A program made the position numbers and the translations under genes. From JBCBKU01 sp965267475 (lineage in GTDB: Bacteria; Pseudomonadota; Alphaproteobacteria; Rhodobacterales; Rhodobacteraceae), in the NCBI GenBank assembly GCA_965267475.1, contig OZ254079.1, forward strand, positions 2,480,001 through 2,544,000: DNA of 64,000 nucleotides, written 5' to 3'. Under the pieces are notes generated by a model. The model saw only the letters and a program-made list of their open reading frames with translations, searched no databases and was not told where the DNA came from. Shown in pieces: positions 1 to 8,395 of the stretch; positions within the stretch are counted from its first letter, which is position 1, and every line of letters starts with the position of its first letter.

Positions 1-262
1 CGAACCGCTTCACGCGCCGAACCTCGCGGGCCTGGACCTCAAGATCGAGATTGCGGTGGATCACGCCCAGACCGCCCGCCTGCGCCATGGCGATGGCCAT
101 GCGCGCTTCGGTCACAGTGTCCATGGCCGAGGACAGAAGAGGGATGTTCATGGCAATGTCGCGGGTCGCCCGTGTCCGGGTATCCGCGGTCGACGGCAGA
201 ACGCTCGACGCTCCCGGAACCAGCAGAACATCATCAAAGGTGAGAGCCTCTCGAATCTCCAT
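1..262 (-). CDS. guaB: IMP dehydrogenase, N-terminal part (truncated by window edge)
   Basis: The minus-strand frame starts at ATG 262 and stays open to the window edge, giving the first 87 residues. It begins MEIREALTFDDVLLVPGAS and continues with IPLLSSAMDTVTEARMAMAM and then QAGGLGVIHRNL, which is the classical N-terminal barrel of IMP dehydrogenase. The enzyme oxidises IMP to XMP with NAD in the cytoplasm, the committed step of GMP synthesis. An excellent ribosome binding site, AAGGAG, lies six bases before the ATG and fixes the start. The catalytic Cys loop and CBS domains lie outside the window. Confidence 0.95.
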   Translation of the reverse strand, partial: MEIREALTFDDVLLVPGASSVLPSTADTRTRATRDIAMNIPLLSSAMDTVTEARMAIAMAQAGGLGVIHRNLDLEVQAREVRRVKRF

Positions 263-366
263 CACGCACTCCTTGGGAGGGTTCGGTTGGCGCCTCCCTA
301 TTTCACGGCTTGGCAGGCGAGGAAAGCCCCCGCGCACCCGATCGGCGGATTTCTTTGGTCCGGGCG

Positions 367-1356
367 TCAGGCAATCGAGGCGTTGGTCTTCTGGGCGAGC
401 GACCCTTCGCCCCAGGCGCGCAAGACGCAATGTGCGATCGGAAGCGTGATCAGGGTTGCCAATACCAGCCCGATGGCACCTGCAAACCGCGCCCAAGACC
501 AGCCATAGGTGACCTCGGCTAGAAGGATGGCCCCGGAATAGGCCACCAGCGGGAAGGTAAACGCGCTCCATAACGGAGAGAACCCGGCTTCGGTCAGCCA
601 AGCCACGCGCAGCACCAGCATCATCAGAAGAAGTCCGCCCCAGGCCAGCATGAAGAAGGCCAAACCGTCCATCCCGGTCGCCATGGCGGTCGTTGCAATC
701 AATCCCGCCGGTGCGATGTGGATGGCATGAAGCGGTCGCAGCGGCGCAGGTTCATTACCGCCAAGCAAGGCAGGCAGCGTGACGGCGCAAAGAAGCAGAG
801 ACATCGACACACTGTAGATTGCCAACCATGCGGACAGAGCCACGAGCCCCATCGGCAATGCAGCCAGCGGCGCCACGATGAACCCAACAAAGACAAGGTG
901 CATGGCCGGGGTCATGTCGCGCGTTCCCGGAGCGCCGATCCAAAGCAAGCGCGCTGTGAGCCCGGCTATGACCAGATGTCCGGCAAACCCCAACGCCAGC
1001 AGGATCGCGCTCAGAACCACGGTATAGGGCCAGCAAACCGCAGCCAGAAGCATGACGCACATGGTCATTGCGGCAAGACCCGTCCGCCCAGGTAAGACGC
1101 GCAAATCGTCTGACAGCGATCCGGGGCGCAGGGCCACCTTCGTGCCGTAAGCGATCAAGGCGCCGATGGTCAGAAGCGTGACAGCGCCGAGATACAATTC
1201 CACCAAAGATCCATCGAATGCAAATGATGCGGCGGCGCGGCGCCAGACCAGCCCAAGGCCAAGCAACCCGAGAATCGCGGGGAAGATCGCTGGCGGCACG
1301 CGCCGGAACCGTCCGGCGGGTGCCGCGGGCATCGCGAAGCGGGGTCGGCGTTCCAT
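367..1356 (-). CDS. TDT/SLAC1-family membrane transporter (TehA-like)
   Basis: This is a 329-residue, very hydrophobic protein with about ten predicted membrane segments. It carries the family's early FRRVPPAIFPAILGLLGLGLVW segment in altered spacing and a LHAIHIAPAGL segment resembling the PxxxxxxAPPAV region of tellurite-resistance/dicarboxylate-type (TDT) transporters. These proteins move small anions such as C4-dicarboxylates, sulfite or chloride across the inner membrane; the substrate here cannot be read from sequence. I chose ATG 1356 because the 43 residues that an earlier in-frame start would add are charged, Arg/Cys-rich and unlike the family. It is transcribed towards guaB but is probably a separate unit, and is divergent from the SGNH lipoprotein gene. 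Confidence 0.75.
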   Translation of the reverse strand: MERRPRFAMPAAPAGRFRRVPPAIFPAILGLLGLGLVWRRAAASFAFDGSLVELYLGAVTLLTIGALIAYGTKVALRPGSLSDDLRVLPGRTGLAAMTMCVMLLAAVCWPYTVVLSAILLALGFAGHLVIAGLTARLLWIGAPGTRDMTPAMHLVFVGFIVAPLAALPMGLVALSAWLAIYSVSMSLLLCAVTLPALLGGNEPAPLRPLHAIHIAPAGLIATTAMATGMDGLAFFMLAWGGLLLMMLVLRVAWLTEAGFSPLWSAFTFPLVAYSGAILLAEVTYGWSWARFAGAIGLVLATLITLPIAHCVLRAWGEGSLAQKTNASIA

Positions 1357-1509
1357 CTTGGCGCGACACCTGACACGCCGCGAACCGGTTGGAAAGCCAC
1401 GTTCCCGTGGGCACGCGTTTCCATCGGCTTTAACACTGCCTTTACCATGATCGGCGAAAGAGTTGAGGGCCCGGGCGCAGGACACCGGGCCCTGGTTGAA
1501 AGGTATGAC

Positions 1510-2175
1510 ATGACGCGTTGGGTTTGGATTGCCGGATTCATTTTTGCGGGGCTCTTGTTGTCAGGCTGTGCCGCGCCGCAGGTCCGGACCGACAAACAGG
1601 TTCTGTTCATGGGCGATTCGCTTCTGGCCTGGCATCGGCTGAAGAACGCGTCCGTTGCCCAGGTGCTGCGCCGGGACCTTGGCGCGCGCGTCGTGGACCG
1701 GTCGATGATCGGTGCGGGCATGGTCAGCCGGACGGGTGTCGGCATTCCATCCCAATACGTGGCGGGCGACTGGGACTGGGTGGTCGTCAACGGCGGCGGA
1801 AACGATCTTTGGCTGGGCTGCAACTGCAACCGCTGCGACCGACGCATGCGGGCGATGATCTCACCCGACGGGCGGCAAGGCACCGTGCCCGAGATGGTGG
1901 ATGAGATCCGGCAAACGGGCGCACGGGTGCTTTTGGTGGGATACCTCAGGAGCCCGGGCTTCGGTTCAGTGATCGAACACTGCCGCGATGACGGGGACGA
2001 GCTTGAGCGCCGGATGCAGGTGTACGCGCAAAGGACCGAGGGTGTCGAGTTTCTATCGCTCAAGACCATGGTTCCCGAAGGTGACATGTCCTTTCACGGG
2101 CCCGACCGCATACACCCATCGACGAAGGGGTCAACGGCGATTGCTCGGCGGATCGCCGGGATTATCGGTCGCTGA
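1510..2175 (+). CDS. Lipoprotein SGNH/GDSL-type hydrolase
   Basis: This 221-residue protein starts with a lipoprotein signal peptide: basic TR, a hydrophobic stretch, and lipobox LLSGC with Cys20 as the predicted lipidation site. The mature part has the SGNH hydrolase blocks. FMGDSLLAW supplies the nucleophile Ser37, VVNGGGNDLW is the block III Asn, and DRIHPS near the end supplies the Asp199/His202 pair. Such enzymes hydrolyse esters or act on acylated cell-envelope polymers; the substrate is unknown. A longer in-frame start at 1447 would bury the signal peptide, so ATG 1510 is preferred. A CNCNRC cluster around residue 105 is an odd local Cys enrichment, possibly a disulfide-held loop. Confidence 0.8.
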   Translation: MTRWVWIAGFIFAGLLLSGCAAPQVRTDKQVLFMGDSLLAWHRLKNASVAQVLRRDLGARVVDRSMIGAGMVSRTGVGIPSQYVAGDWDWVVVNGGGNDLWLGCNCNRCDRRMRAMISPDGRQGTVPEMVDEIRQTGARVLLVGYLRSPGFGSVIEHCRDDGDELERRMQVYAQRTEGVEFLSLKTMVPEGDMSFHGPDRIHPSTKGSTAIARRIAGIIGR

Positions 2176-2996
2176 CGCATTGGGCATGGCCAGAATTTGG
2201 TGGCGCGGGACAGGCGGATCGGCTCACCCCGTAGACCGGTCATGCGGTGCCGCATCCGAGGGGCTGCAACGCCGCAATTCCTGATTGCTGAGGTGCCGCG
2301 CTGCCAGGCTGCTCTCGCCACCCTGCCGCCGTACTTTGCCACGCCTTTGAGCCGCCGACCATTTACCGGATGTCCACCGACGCCGCGCTCCCACTGCCAT
2401 CGGTCGGCTGCGCGTCAAATCCGGCACCCCGCGGGATGTCACACGAGCGATATCTCGGCCGTGTTTCTTTTTTGCCGGGGCCAAATGGTGGTTGCTTGCA
2501 CAACGCTCGCATCGACGGATCATCGCCGACCTCGGACGATGAGACGCAGTCCCCTTCAACCGGGACACCTCGGGGCCGCCATGACGTTTCGAATGGGCAG
2601 TTGACGATGATCGACCGCCAACGTCCTGCAACTCCGGCTCCATCGAGGTCGTAGGTCGTCGATGACATACGACCGACTTAAAGGCATCATGGCGTGGACG
2701 GCTTTGTCGGCCCACTTCCCCAATAAGGACGACGCAGGGTTGCTGATTTCCCATCGCCTCCGCTTGCCCGATGCCGTGGCGCTACGGGCATGCGGCAGGT
2801 GCCACGGTTCCTACGTCTCGCAATTCCTGCCAATGACAGTTGAAGGCGCAGTTCCAACGCCGTGGCGCCTGACCCCCGTCGCACCCATGCGAGCCCCCGG
2901 GATTGTATCGTTCGACCCCAGCCACCCTGACGCAATCTCTACGCCCACACCACTTGCAACCGTAGCATTCCGCCTGCTGCCGGATGCCCTAGCCGA
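2176..2996 (+). other. 0.8 kb intergenic stretch with no recognisable gene
   Basis: Several overlapping open frames occur on both strands here, the longest being 176 codons on the minus strand and 131 codons on the plus strand. None starts behind a convincing ribosome binding site, and none contains a motif or a hydrophobic pattern that I recognise. The conceptual proteins are rich in Arg, Pro, Ser and His, which is typical of out-of-frame translation of G+C-rich DNA. I see no terminal inverted repeats or intact transposase. It may be decayed sequence or a horizontally acquired remnant, but this cannot be decided by eye. Confidence 0.5.
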
Positions 2997-3368
2997 TCAA
3001 TTCAGCACAATTCTGTCGCGTGCCGAAAGCACGCGCGACTGGCTTCCTGAATCGTAATAGCCGTGAAACCAGCAATCGCCATCAAATCCGACCTCGATCG
3101 TCGAGCCGCGCACAAAGACCGACTGTTCGGCAAAATTGCACCCCGTCAGGCCTTCCACGGCCAGTTGCACGCGTCGCAGCAACTCATCCTGCGAAATGCC
3201 CGAATAGCCGTCTTTCAGTTCCACCCGAACGAATTCCGGCATTTGTGACGGCTCGAAAACTGCCATCTTCGTTCCCTGAACATCAGCGAGTGTTGTTCCG
3301 GCGGACGCACCGGCAGCGGCCAAAACCAGCCCGAGCGTCAGCGCCCCAATTCTAGCTTCTGCTTTCAT
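2997..3368 (-). CDS. Small secreted protein of unknown function
   Basis: This 123-residue protein has a clear Sec signal peptide (KAEARIGALTLGLVLAAAG followed by ASAGTT, cleavage after ASA). The mature domain is about 100 residues. It includes one Cys in LTGCNF and one in DGDCWF, which could form a periplasmic disulfide. I do not recognise the family. The start at ATG 3368 is fixed by a strong CAGGAGG site directly upstream; an upstream in-frame start at 3449 would spoil the signal peptide. It is divergent from dctB and shares the 130-bp intergenic region with it. Confidence 0.75.
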   Translation of the reverse strand: MKAEARIGALTLGLVLAAAGASAGTTLADVQGTKMAVFEPSQMPEFVRVELKDGYSGISQDELLRRVQLAVEGLTGCNFAEQSVFVRGSTIEVGFDGDCWFHGYYDSGSQSRVLSARDRIVLN

Positions 3369-3498
3369 CTGAACCTCCTGTTCATATGCCGCTTGTGCCC
3401 CGGTTATCGCTAAAATGTCCTTAAGACCGCCGCGCCGCGACTGGACCAAACCCCGCGCTCCGGTCTAGGATCTCTGTCCCACGGAAAGGAGATACCCG

Positions 3499-5247
3499 CT
3501 GCTGGCCCATCCGACCCCGCGCCTCGGGCGCCTTGCGCCTATTGCCCTGCTCGCCTTGGCGGCGCTTGCTGGTGTCTTCGCCACGGCGTGGTGGGTCTTC
3601 ATCGCGACCGAGCGCGCCCGGTTGGAAAACCAGGCCTCGCTTTACCGAACAGCGCTTGATGCCACCTTGGGAAAGCATGCCGCCATCCCGCAGATCCTGG
3701 CCCAGGACCCCGCTGTTTTTGGCGCATTGGAAGCGCCCGACACCGGCGATTTGAATGCGCGGCTTGAGCGCTTTTCCGAAACCACGGGGCTTGAAGCGAT
3801 CTATGTGATGGACCGCACTGGGCTTACCATTGCCGCCTCCAACCATGCGGCGGCAGTCACATTCCTCGGCAAGAATTATGGGTTCCGGCCTTATTTCCAG
3901 GACGCGCTTTCGGGAACACACGCTACGTATTTCGCCGTCGGTGCGACAACCAGCCTGCCTGGGTTCTTCCTGTCCTCACCGGTCACCCCGCCTGGCGAGT
4001 CCAGGCCGCAAGGGGTCATTGCCGTCAAGGTGGACGTCTCGGAACTAAGCCAGGCATGGGACGGTGACGAAGCGGTCATCGTCGCAGACCCCGCTGGCGT
4101 GGTTTTGTTTTCGTCGAACGCGGCATGGAATTTCAGCACGCTCACGCCTTTGGATGCCGGCGCGCTAGAGACAATCCGCGCCTCGCGCCAGTTTGGCGAT
4201 GCGACACTCGCGCCTTTGGATTGGACGGTCCGGTCCGACGCGGCCATCAGGCTCGAGGGCCGACGCTTCGTCCATTCGGTACAGACCCTCGACCGTGTCC
4301 CTTGGACCATCCATGTCTTGACGCCGTCCTCAACGGCATTGCAACGGGCACTCCTGACGACGGGCGCAGTCGCCGGAGGCGTTGTGCTACTTTTCGGCGG
4401 CGGCGTCCTAAGGCGTTTGCAGCGCACCCGTGCGGCGCTGGTCCTTAGCCAGGCGGAACGGCGAGAGCTTGCAGCCACCAATGCGGCCCTCGCCCGCGAA
4501 ATCGAAGACCGCCGCGCGGCCGAGCGGCGACTGGAACGCACCCAGGGCGAACTGGCACGGGCATCGAAACTCGCAGCACTTGGACAGTTGGCCGCGTCGG
4601 TCACCCATGAGCTTGGTCAGCCCTTGTCAGCCATGAAAAACCATCTGACGGCGGCGGAACTCAGCACGCCACCCGAAGGGCGCGATGGCCGGCTGATCGC
4701 GCGCCTTTCCGGTCTTGTCACACGGATGGAAACCATTGCGAAGGACCTTCGTTTCTTCGCGCGCCCGGTTGAGGACAGATCGGCACGCGTTGATCTGCGC
4801 GAGGTCTGGGCGGGCGCAGCCGAGTTGATCGGCCCGGATCTTGCTGCATCGGACATCGCGCTGCACGTCAAGACAGACAAAGGCGATCTGACGGTCACCG
4901 GGAACAAGCTCAGGCTGGAACAGGTGCTTTTGAATCTTTTGAAAAATGCCAAGGCGGCGCTTGAAGATCAGGACGATCCGGAAATCCTGGTCTCAATCCG
5001 GAGCGGCGAAACCATCACGCTGACCGTTCAGGACAATGGCCCCGGAATTGGCGACAAGACCATCGAGGATCTGCAAGAGCCGTTTCACACAACGCGGGCC
5101 TCGGGCGAAGGGATGGGGCTTGGTCTCGCGATATCTGCTTCGATTGTCGCAGACCATGACGGGAAACTCAGCGCCGAGAATGACGCCAAGGGCGCAGTCT
5201 TTACCCTTTCCTTGCCCCGCGCAGAACCCGTTCAGGCCGTTGCATGA
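3499..5247 (+). CDS. dctB: C4-dicarboxylate-type sensor histidine kinase DctB, apparent CTG start
   Basis: The protein has an N-terminal membrane segment, a periplasmic double-PAS-like sensing region (about residues 50-290), a second membrane segment near residue 300, a coiled coil, and a kinase core. The kinase core carries SVTHELGQPLSAMK (phospho-acceptor His370), the N-box NLLKNAKAAL, DNGPGIG, and GEGMGLGLAIS. It should autophosphorylate on sensing a dicarboxylate-like ligand and pass phosphate to the following response regulator, with which it overlaps by 4 nt. No ATG, GTG or TTG exists between the in-frame stop at 3466 and TTG 3556. That TTG has no ribosome binding site and would cut the first membrane helix. 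CTG 3499 lies six bases after AAGGAGA and gives a complete helix, so it is my preferred start; CTG 3502 is also possible. Confidence 0.9.
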   Translation: MLAHPTPRLGRLAPIALLALAALAGVFATAWWVFIATERARLENQASLYRTALDATLGKHAAIPQILAQDPAVFGALEAPDTGDLNARLERFSETTGLEAIYVMDRTGLTIAASNHAAAVTFLGKNYGFRPYFQDALSGTHATYFAVGATTSLPGFFLSSPVTPPGESRPQGVIAVKVDVSELSQAWDGDEAVIVADPAGVVLFSSNAAWNFSTLTPLDAGALETIRASRQFGDATLAPLDWTVRSDAAIRLEGRRFVHSVQTLDRVPWTIHVLTPSSTALQRALLTTGAVAGGVVLLFGGGVLRRLQRTRAALVLSQAERRELAATNAALAREIEDRRAAERRLERTQGELARASKLAALGQLAASVTHELGQPLSAMKNHLTAAELSTPPEGRDGRLIARLSGLVTRMETIAKDLRFFARPVEDRSARVDLREVWAGAAELIGPDLAASDIALHVKTDKGDLTVTGNKLRLEQVLLNLLKNAKAALEDQDDPEILVSIRSGETITLTVQDNGPGIGDKTIEDLQEPFHTTRASGEGMGLGLAISASIVADHDGKLSAENDAKGAVFTLSLPRAEPVQAVA

Positions 5248-6575
5248 GCCAGCGGCACGTTCTGATCCTTGATGACGACCGCGAGATGCGCACATCGCTC
5301 GTGGATCTGTTCGAAAGCGCCGGTTGGGCCACCCATGCTGTCGCGGACGGACGCGCTGCACTGCGCCATGTGGACACGGATCCAGTGGATGTCATCGTGT
5401 CCGACGTGCGCATGCCGCGCATGTCCGGGCTGGACTTGCTGAAATCGCTTGGTCCGGACAAATCCGCCCCCCCGGTCATTCTGATTTCTGCCCATGGGGA
5501 TATCCCGACAGCCGTCGAGGCCATGCAATCGGGCGCGTACACATTTCTGGAAAAGCCCTTCGACCCGCGTCGCCTGGTCCTGGCGGCGGAACATGCCGCC
5601 GAGCAACAGGCACTTCGGATCGAAACCCGGCGGCTGAAGGACAAATTGTCAAAACTCTCCGGCCTGGACCGGGTGCTTTTGGGCGAGACAGACGCAATCC
5701 GGCGCCTTCGCGAGGATATCACAGACCTGGCCGCAACGTCGGCTACCATCCTGATCAAAGGTGAAACCGGCACCGGAAAGGAACTGGTGGCGCGCGCGCT
5801 TCACGACTTGTCGGATCGGTCTGCCGCGCCATTCCATGCGATAAGCTGTGCCGCGCTCCCCGCGAACCACGTGGAGCAGACCTTGTTCGGCGAGGCCGAA
5901 ACCAAGGGGCTTTTGGCCCGCACCGATGGCGGCACGCTGTTTCTAGATGAGGTGGCCGCCTGCCCGCTTGAGGCGCAGACCAAGCTGCTGCGTGTGCTGG
6001 AAACACGGCGCTTTACGCCCGTTGGCGCGGTGCAAGAGGTTGAAGCAGACGTGCGGATCGTCTCGGCCACGAACGAAGATCTGGATGCCGCCGTGGCCGA
6101 TGGACGATTTCGCCAGGATCTCCTGTTTCGTCTGAACAGCGTGGAACTGGCCCTGCCCGCCCTGCGCGAACGCAGGCAAGATATCGCTCTGTTGTTCGCG
6201 CATTTTCTGGGCCAGATGGCGACGCTTTATGAAGTGCCCCAGCCCACGCTTTCGACCGAAGACATCGCGACCTTGTTGGCCCATCCCTGGACCGGCAATG
6301 TCCGCGAACTCCGAAATGTCGCCGAGCGGCTGGTTTTGGCTTCACGCCGCGGCACACCATCGGTCACGCAGGCACTTGATCCCCATGCAAGCGATAGCCC
6401 GATGCCGGAAACCCTGCGAGAAGCCGTCGCGGCCCTTGAGGCACAGATGATCGCCCGGGCTATAACGGATCATGATGGGCGGATGGACGATGTGGCCGAA
6501 GCCCTCGGGATCGGGCGCCGCACACTGAATGAGAAAATCGTCAAGCTGGGGCTGCGGAAAGACAGCCTCGTCTAG
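5244..6575 (+). CDS. dctD: DctD-like response regulator, AAA+ activator lacking the GAFTGA loop
   Basis: The domain order is receiver (residues 1-120, phospho-acceptor Asp54 in VSDVRMP), AAA+ domain (about 145-380) and C-terminal Fis-type helix-turn-helix (VAEALGIGRRTLNEKI). Walker A is GETGTGKE at 173-180, Walker B is TLFLDE at 231-236, and FRQDLLFRLN is the sensor/arginine-finger region. Between LFG (214-216) and DGG (228-230) only about a dozen residues remain, and the GAFTGA sigma54-contact loop is missing. Family members without this loop, such as Rhodobacter capsulatus NtrC, act with the housekeeping polymerase instead. Position and overlap with dctB argue that it controls the TRAP genes that follow at 6693. 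Confidence 0.9.
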   Translation: MSQRHVLILDDDREMRTSLVDLFESAGWATHAVADGRAALRHVDTDPVDVIVSDVRMPRMSGLDLLKSLGPDKSAPPVILISAHGDIPTAVEAMQSGAYTFLEKPFDPRRLVLAAEHAAEQQALRIETRRLKDKLSKLSGLDRVLLGETDAIRRLREDITDLAATSATILIKGETGTGKELVARALHDLSDRSAAPFHAISCAALPANHVEQTLFGEAETKGLLARTDGGTLFLDEVAACPLEAQTKLLRVLETRRFTPVGAVQEVEADVRIVSATNEDLDAAVADGRFRQDLLFRLNSVELALPALRERRQDIALLFAHFLGQMATLYEVPQPTLSTEDIATLLAHPWTGNVRELRNVAERLVLASRRGTPSVTQALDPHASDSPMPETLREAVAALEAQMIARAITDHDGRMDDVAEALGIGRRTLNEKIVKLGLRKDSLV

Positions 6576-6577
6576 CT

Positions 6578-6593
6578 CTGCGGATATCCGCAG
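6578..6593. promoter_or_regulatory. 16-bp perfect palindrome upstream of the TRAP operon, candidate DctD operator
   Basis: CTGCGGATATCCGCAG reads identically on both strands. It lies just after the dctD stop codon and about 100 bp before the dctP start. A dimeric Fis-type helix-turn-helix protein would bind such a dyad, so it is a candidate site for the adjacent regulator. It could instead be a weak terminator stem, but it has no T-run behind it. Confidence 0.4.
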
Positions 6594-6692
6594 GGTCGTG
6601 CTGCGCTGTCCTTGCGATTTTCTTCCTAGCCGCGTTCCAAACCGCGCTCTATCTTACCCTCAGAACAGAAAATGTTCGATTGGGAGGAAACC

Positions 6693-7703
6693 ATGAATAC
6701 ACTTCTGACACGCGCCGCAGCCGCGGCGCTGATCACTGCATTTGCGTCCGAAGCTGTCGCAACCGAGTGGAACGTATCGCTTTGGGGCAAACGCCGCGCA
6801 TTCACCGAACACGTCGAGAAACTGGCCGAGCTGGTGTCTGCCAAGACCAACGGTGAGTTCACGCTGAACATCTCTTATGGCGGTCTGTCGAAGAATACCG
6901 AAAACCTGGACGGGATCTCGATCGGCGCGTTTGAAATGGCGCAGTTCTGCGCCGGCTATCACCGCGACAAAAACCCGACGATCACTGTTTTGGAACTGCC
7001 GTTCCTGGGCGTGTCGTCGCTGGAGCAAGAGCGTGAGATCAGCCAGGCTGTCTATGCCCACCCTGCCGTCCAGGAAGATCTGGCGCGCTGGAACGCGACA
7101 CCGCTGATGCCGTCGCCTCTTCCACAGTACAACATCGTCGGCGTGGGCGATGCCCCGGCAACGCTGTCCGACTTCGAAGGCTTCGCTGTTCGCGCCACCG
7201 GCGGGATCGGTGCGGCGATGGAAACCATCGGCGCGGTACCCACATCGATGTCGGCCACGGAAGTGCGCCAGGCGCTCGACTCCGGTGTCGTGAAAGGCGT
7301 CAGCTTTGCACCGCACGCCCATATGTCCTTCGGCACGGTGGAAACCGGCGACTGGTGGACCACGAACCTGAACCCCGGCACGGTGAACTGCCCCGTCGTG
7401 GCCAACACCGACGCGTTGGACGCCCTGTCGGATGAACATCGTGAGGCACTTTTGTCGTCCATCGACGAAGCGCTCGACCACTATGTCGAAAGCTACAACT
7501 CCAAAACGATGGCGGCCTGGGGCCCGGTTCTTGAGGAAAAAGGCATTACTCAGGTGACCTTTACCGAGGAAGAGCTGAACGCGTTCCGTGAAGCGGCCGC
7601 AGCCCCGGCAGCGGAAGCCTGGTTGGCCGACATGAACGGTCGCGGACTTCCCGCGCAAGAACTGTATGACCTTGTCACCGGCATGGTCGGCGGCGGCTCG
7701 TAA
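6693..7703 (+). CDS. dctP: TRAP transporter solute-binding protein (DctP family)
   Basis: This 336-residue periplasmic receptor has a signal peptide (MNTLLTRAAAAALITAFAS, cleavage before TEWN). It then follows the DctP fold, including the SFxGFAVRATGG-type segment whose Arg usually salt-bridges the substrate carboxylate, and DALSDEHREALL near the C-terminal helices. It would capture an organic acid and hand it to the DctQM membrane complex. The start at ATG 6693 follows GGGAGGAAACC; an in-frame ATG at 6672 lacks that site. Linkage to DctB/DctD suggests a C4-dicarboxylate, but several residues differ from classical DctP and the ligand is uncertain. Confidence 0.92.
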   Translation: MNTLLTRAAAAALITAFASEAVATEWNVSLWGKRRAFTEHVEKLAELVSAKTNGEFTLNISYGGLSKNTENLDGISIGAFEMAQFCAGYHRDKNPTITVLELPFLGVSSLEQEREISQAVYAHPAVQEDLARWNATPLMPSPLPQYNIVGVGDAPATLSDFEGFAVRATGGIGAAMETIGAVPTSMSATEVRQALDSGVVKGVSFAPHAHMSFGTVETGDWWTTNLNPGTVNCPVVANTDALDALSDEHREALLSSIDEALDHYVESYNSKTMAAWGPVLEEKGITQVTFTEEELNAFREAAAAPAAEAWLADMNGRGLPAQELYDLVTGMVGGGS

Positions 7704-7713
7704 GCCTTGATCC

Positions 7714-7737
7714 GGGGCGCGGCAATCGCTGCGCCCC
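7714..7737 (+). terminator. Strong stem-loop between dctP and dctQ
   Basis: GGGGCGCGGC pairs with GCTGCGCCCC through ten base pairs (one G-T) around the four-base loop AATC. It sits in the 59-bp gap between dctP and dctQ and is followed by a T/C-rich but not U-only tract. In binding-protein-dependent transporter operons, such hairpins usually stabilise the upstream receptor message or partly terminate transcription, so that receptor is made in excess over the membrane parts. Confidence 0.6.
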
Positions 7738-7762
7738 ATCTTCCCTTTGAAAGGACCGACGG

Positions 7763-8395
7763 ATGGCAGGCTCGGCCGCGATCCTTGAAGACGGCTCGAC
7801 GCTCAGCCGTCTTGACCGGGCGCTGTTTCGCCTGGAAGGCGTCTTCGCCCTGCTCTCTGGTCTCGCTGTCTTTTCGCTGATGCTGCTGGCCGTCTGGTCG
7901 GTCGGCGGTCGCAATTTCCTGAACCAACCAGTCTCGGGCTATGTGGACTGGATCGAACAGGCCATGCCGCTGATAGCATTCATGGGCGTGGCCTATACCC
8001 AGCGGCTGGGCGGGCACATTCGCATGGACATCGTCGTGGGCGCCTTGAAGGGTCGCCCGCTTTGGTTGGCCGAGTTCGTAACCACCTTCGCCATGCTGGT
8101 CCTGATGATCCTTCTGGTCTGGGGATCCTGGGCGCATTTCGGGCGTAGCTTCGATTTCAACGCACCGAACTGGTCGCGTGACAGTTCCTTCGACATCAAC
8201 CTGCCGCTGTGGCCCGCGAAGCTTCTCGCACCCGTTGCCTTTTCAGTCCTCTGCGTGCGGCTAGTCCTGCAACTTTGGGGCTATGGCAGGGCCTTCGTTC
8301 TGGGCATCTCCGAACCCGTCGCCGTGCCGCTTGTCATGTCGGCTGCCGAACAGGCCGCGGCCGAGGCTGCCACCGTGTCCGACGGAGACCGCTGA
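7763..8395 (+). CDS. dctQ: TRAP transporter small permease subunit (DctQ family)
   Basis: This 210-residue protein has four predicted membrane segments, near residues 33-55, 72-90, 110-130 and 153-175. The typical DctQ features are NFLNQPVSGYVDWIEQAMPL in the first loop and YTQRLGGHIRMD before the third helix. It forms the membrane complex with DctM and is needed for Na+-driven uptake of the ligand held by DctP. Its stop codon overlaps the dctM start (TGATG), indicating coupled translation. The C-terminal tail after helix four is Ala/Glu-rich and likely cytoplasmic. Confidence 0.9.
   Translation: MAGSAAILEDGSTLSRLDRALFRLEGVFALLSGLAVFSLMLLAVWSVGGRNFLNQPVSGYVDWIEQAMPLIAFMGVAYTQRLGGHIRMDIVVGALKGRPLWLAEFVTTFAMLVLMILLVWGSWAHFGRSFDFNAPNWSRDSSFDINLPLWPAKLLAPVAFSVLCVRLVLQLWGYGRAFVLGISEPVAVPLVMSAAEQAAAEAATVSDGDR

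Noticed and set aside
2224..2754. 176-codon minus-strand frame as a degraded transposase
   Set aside because: No DDE-type motif, no terminal inverted repeats and no target duplication could be seen; the Arg/Ser/His-rich composition fits a chance frame.
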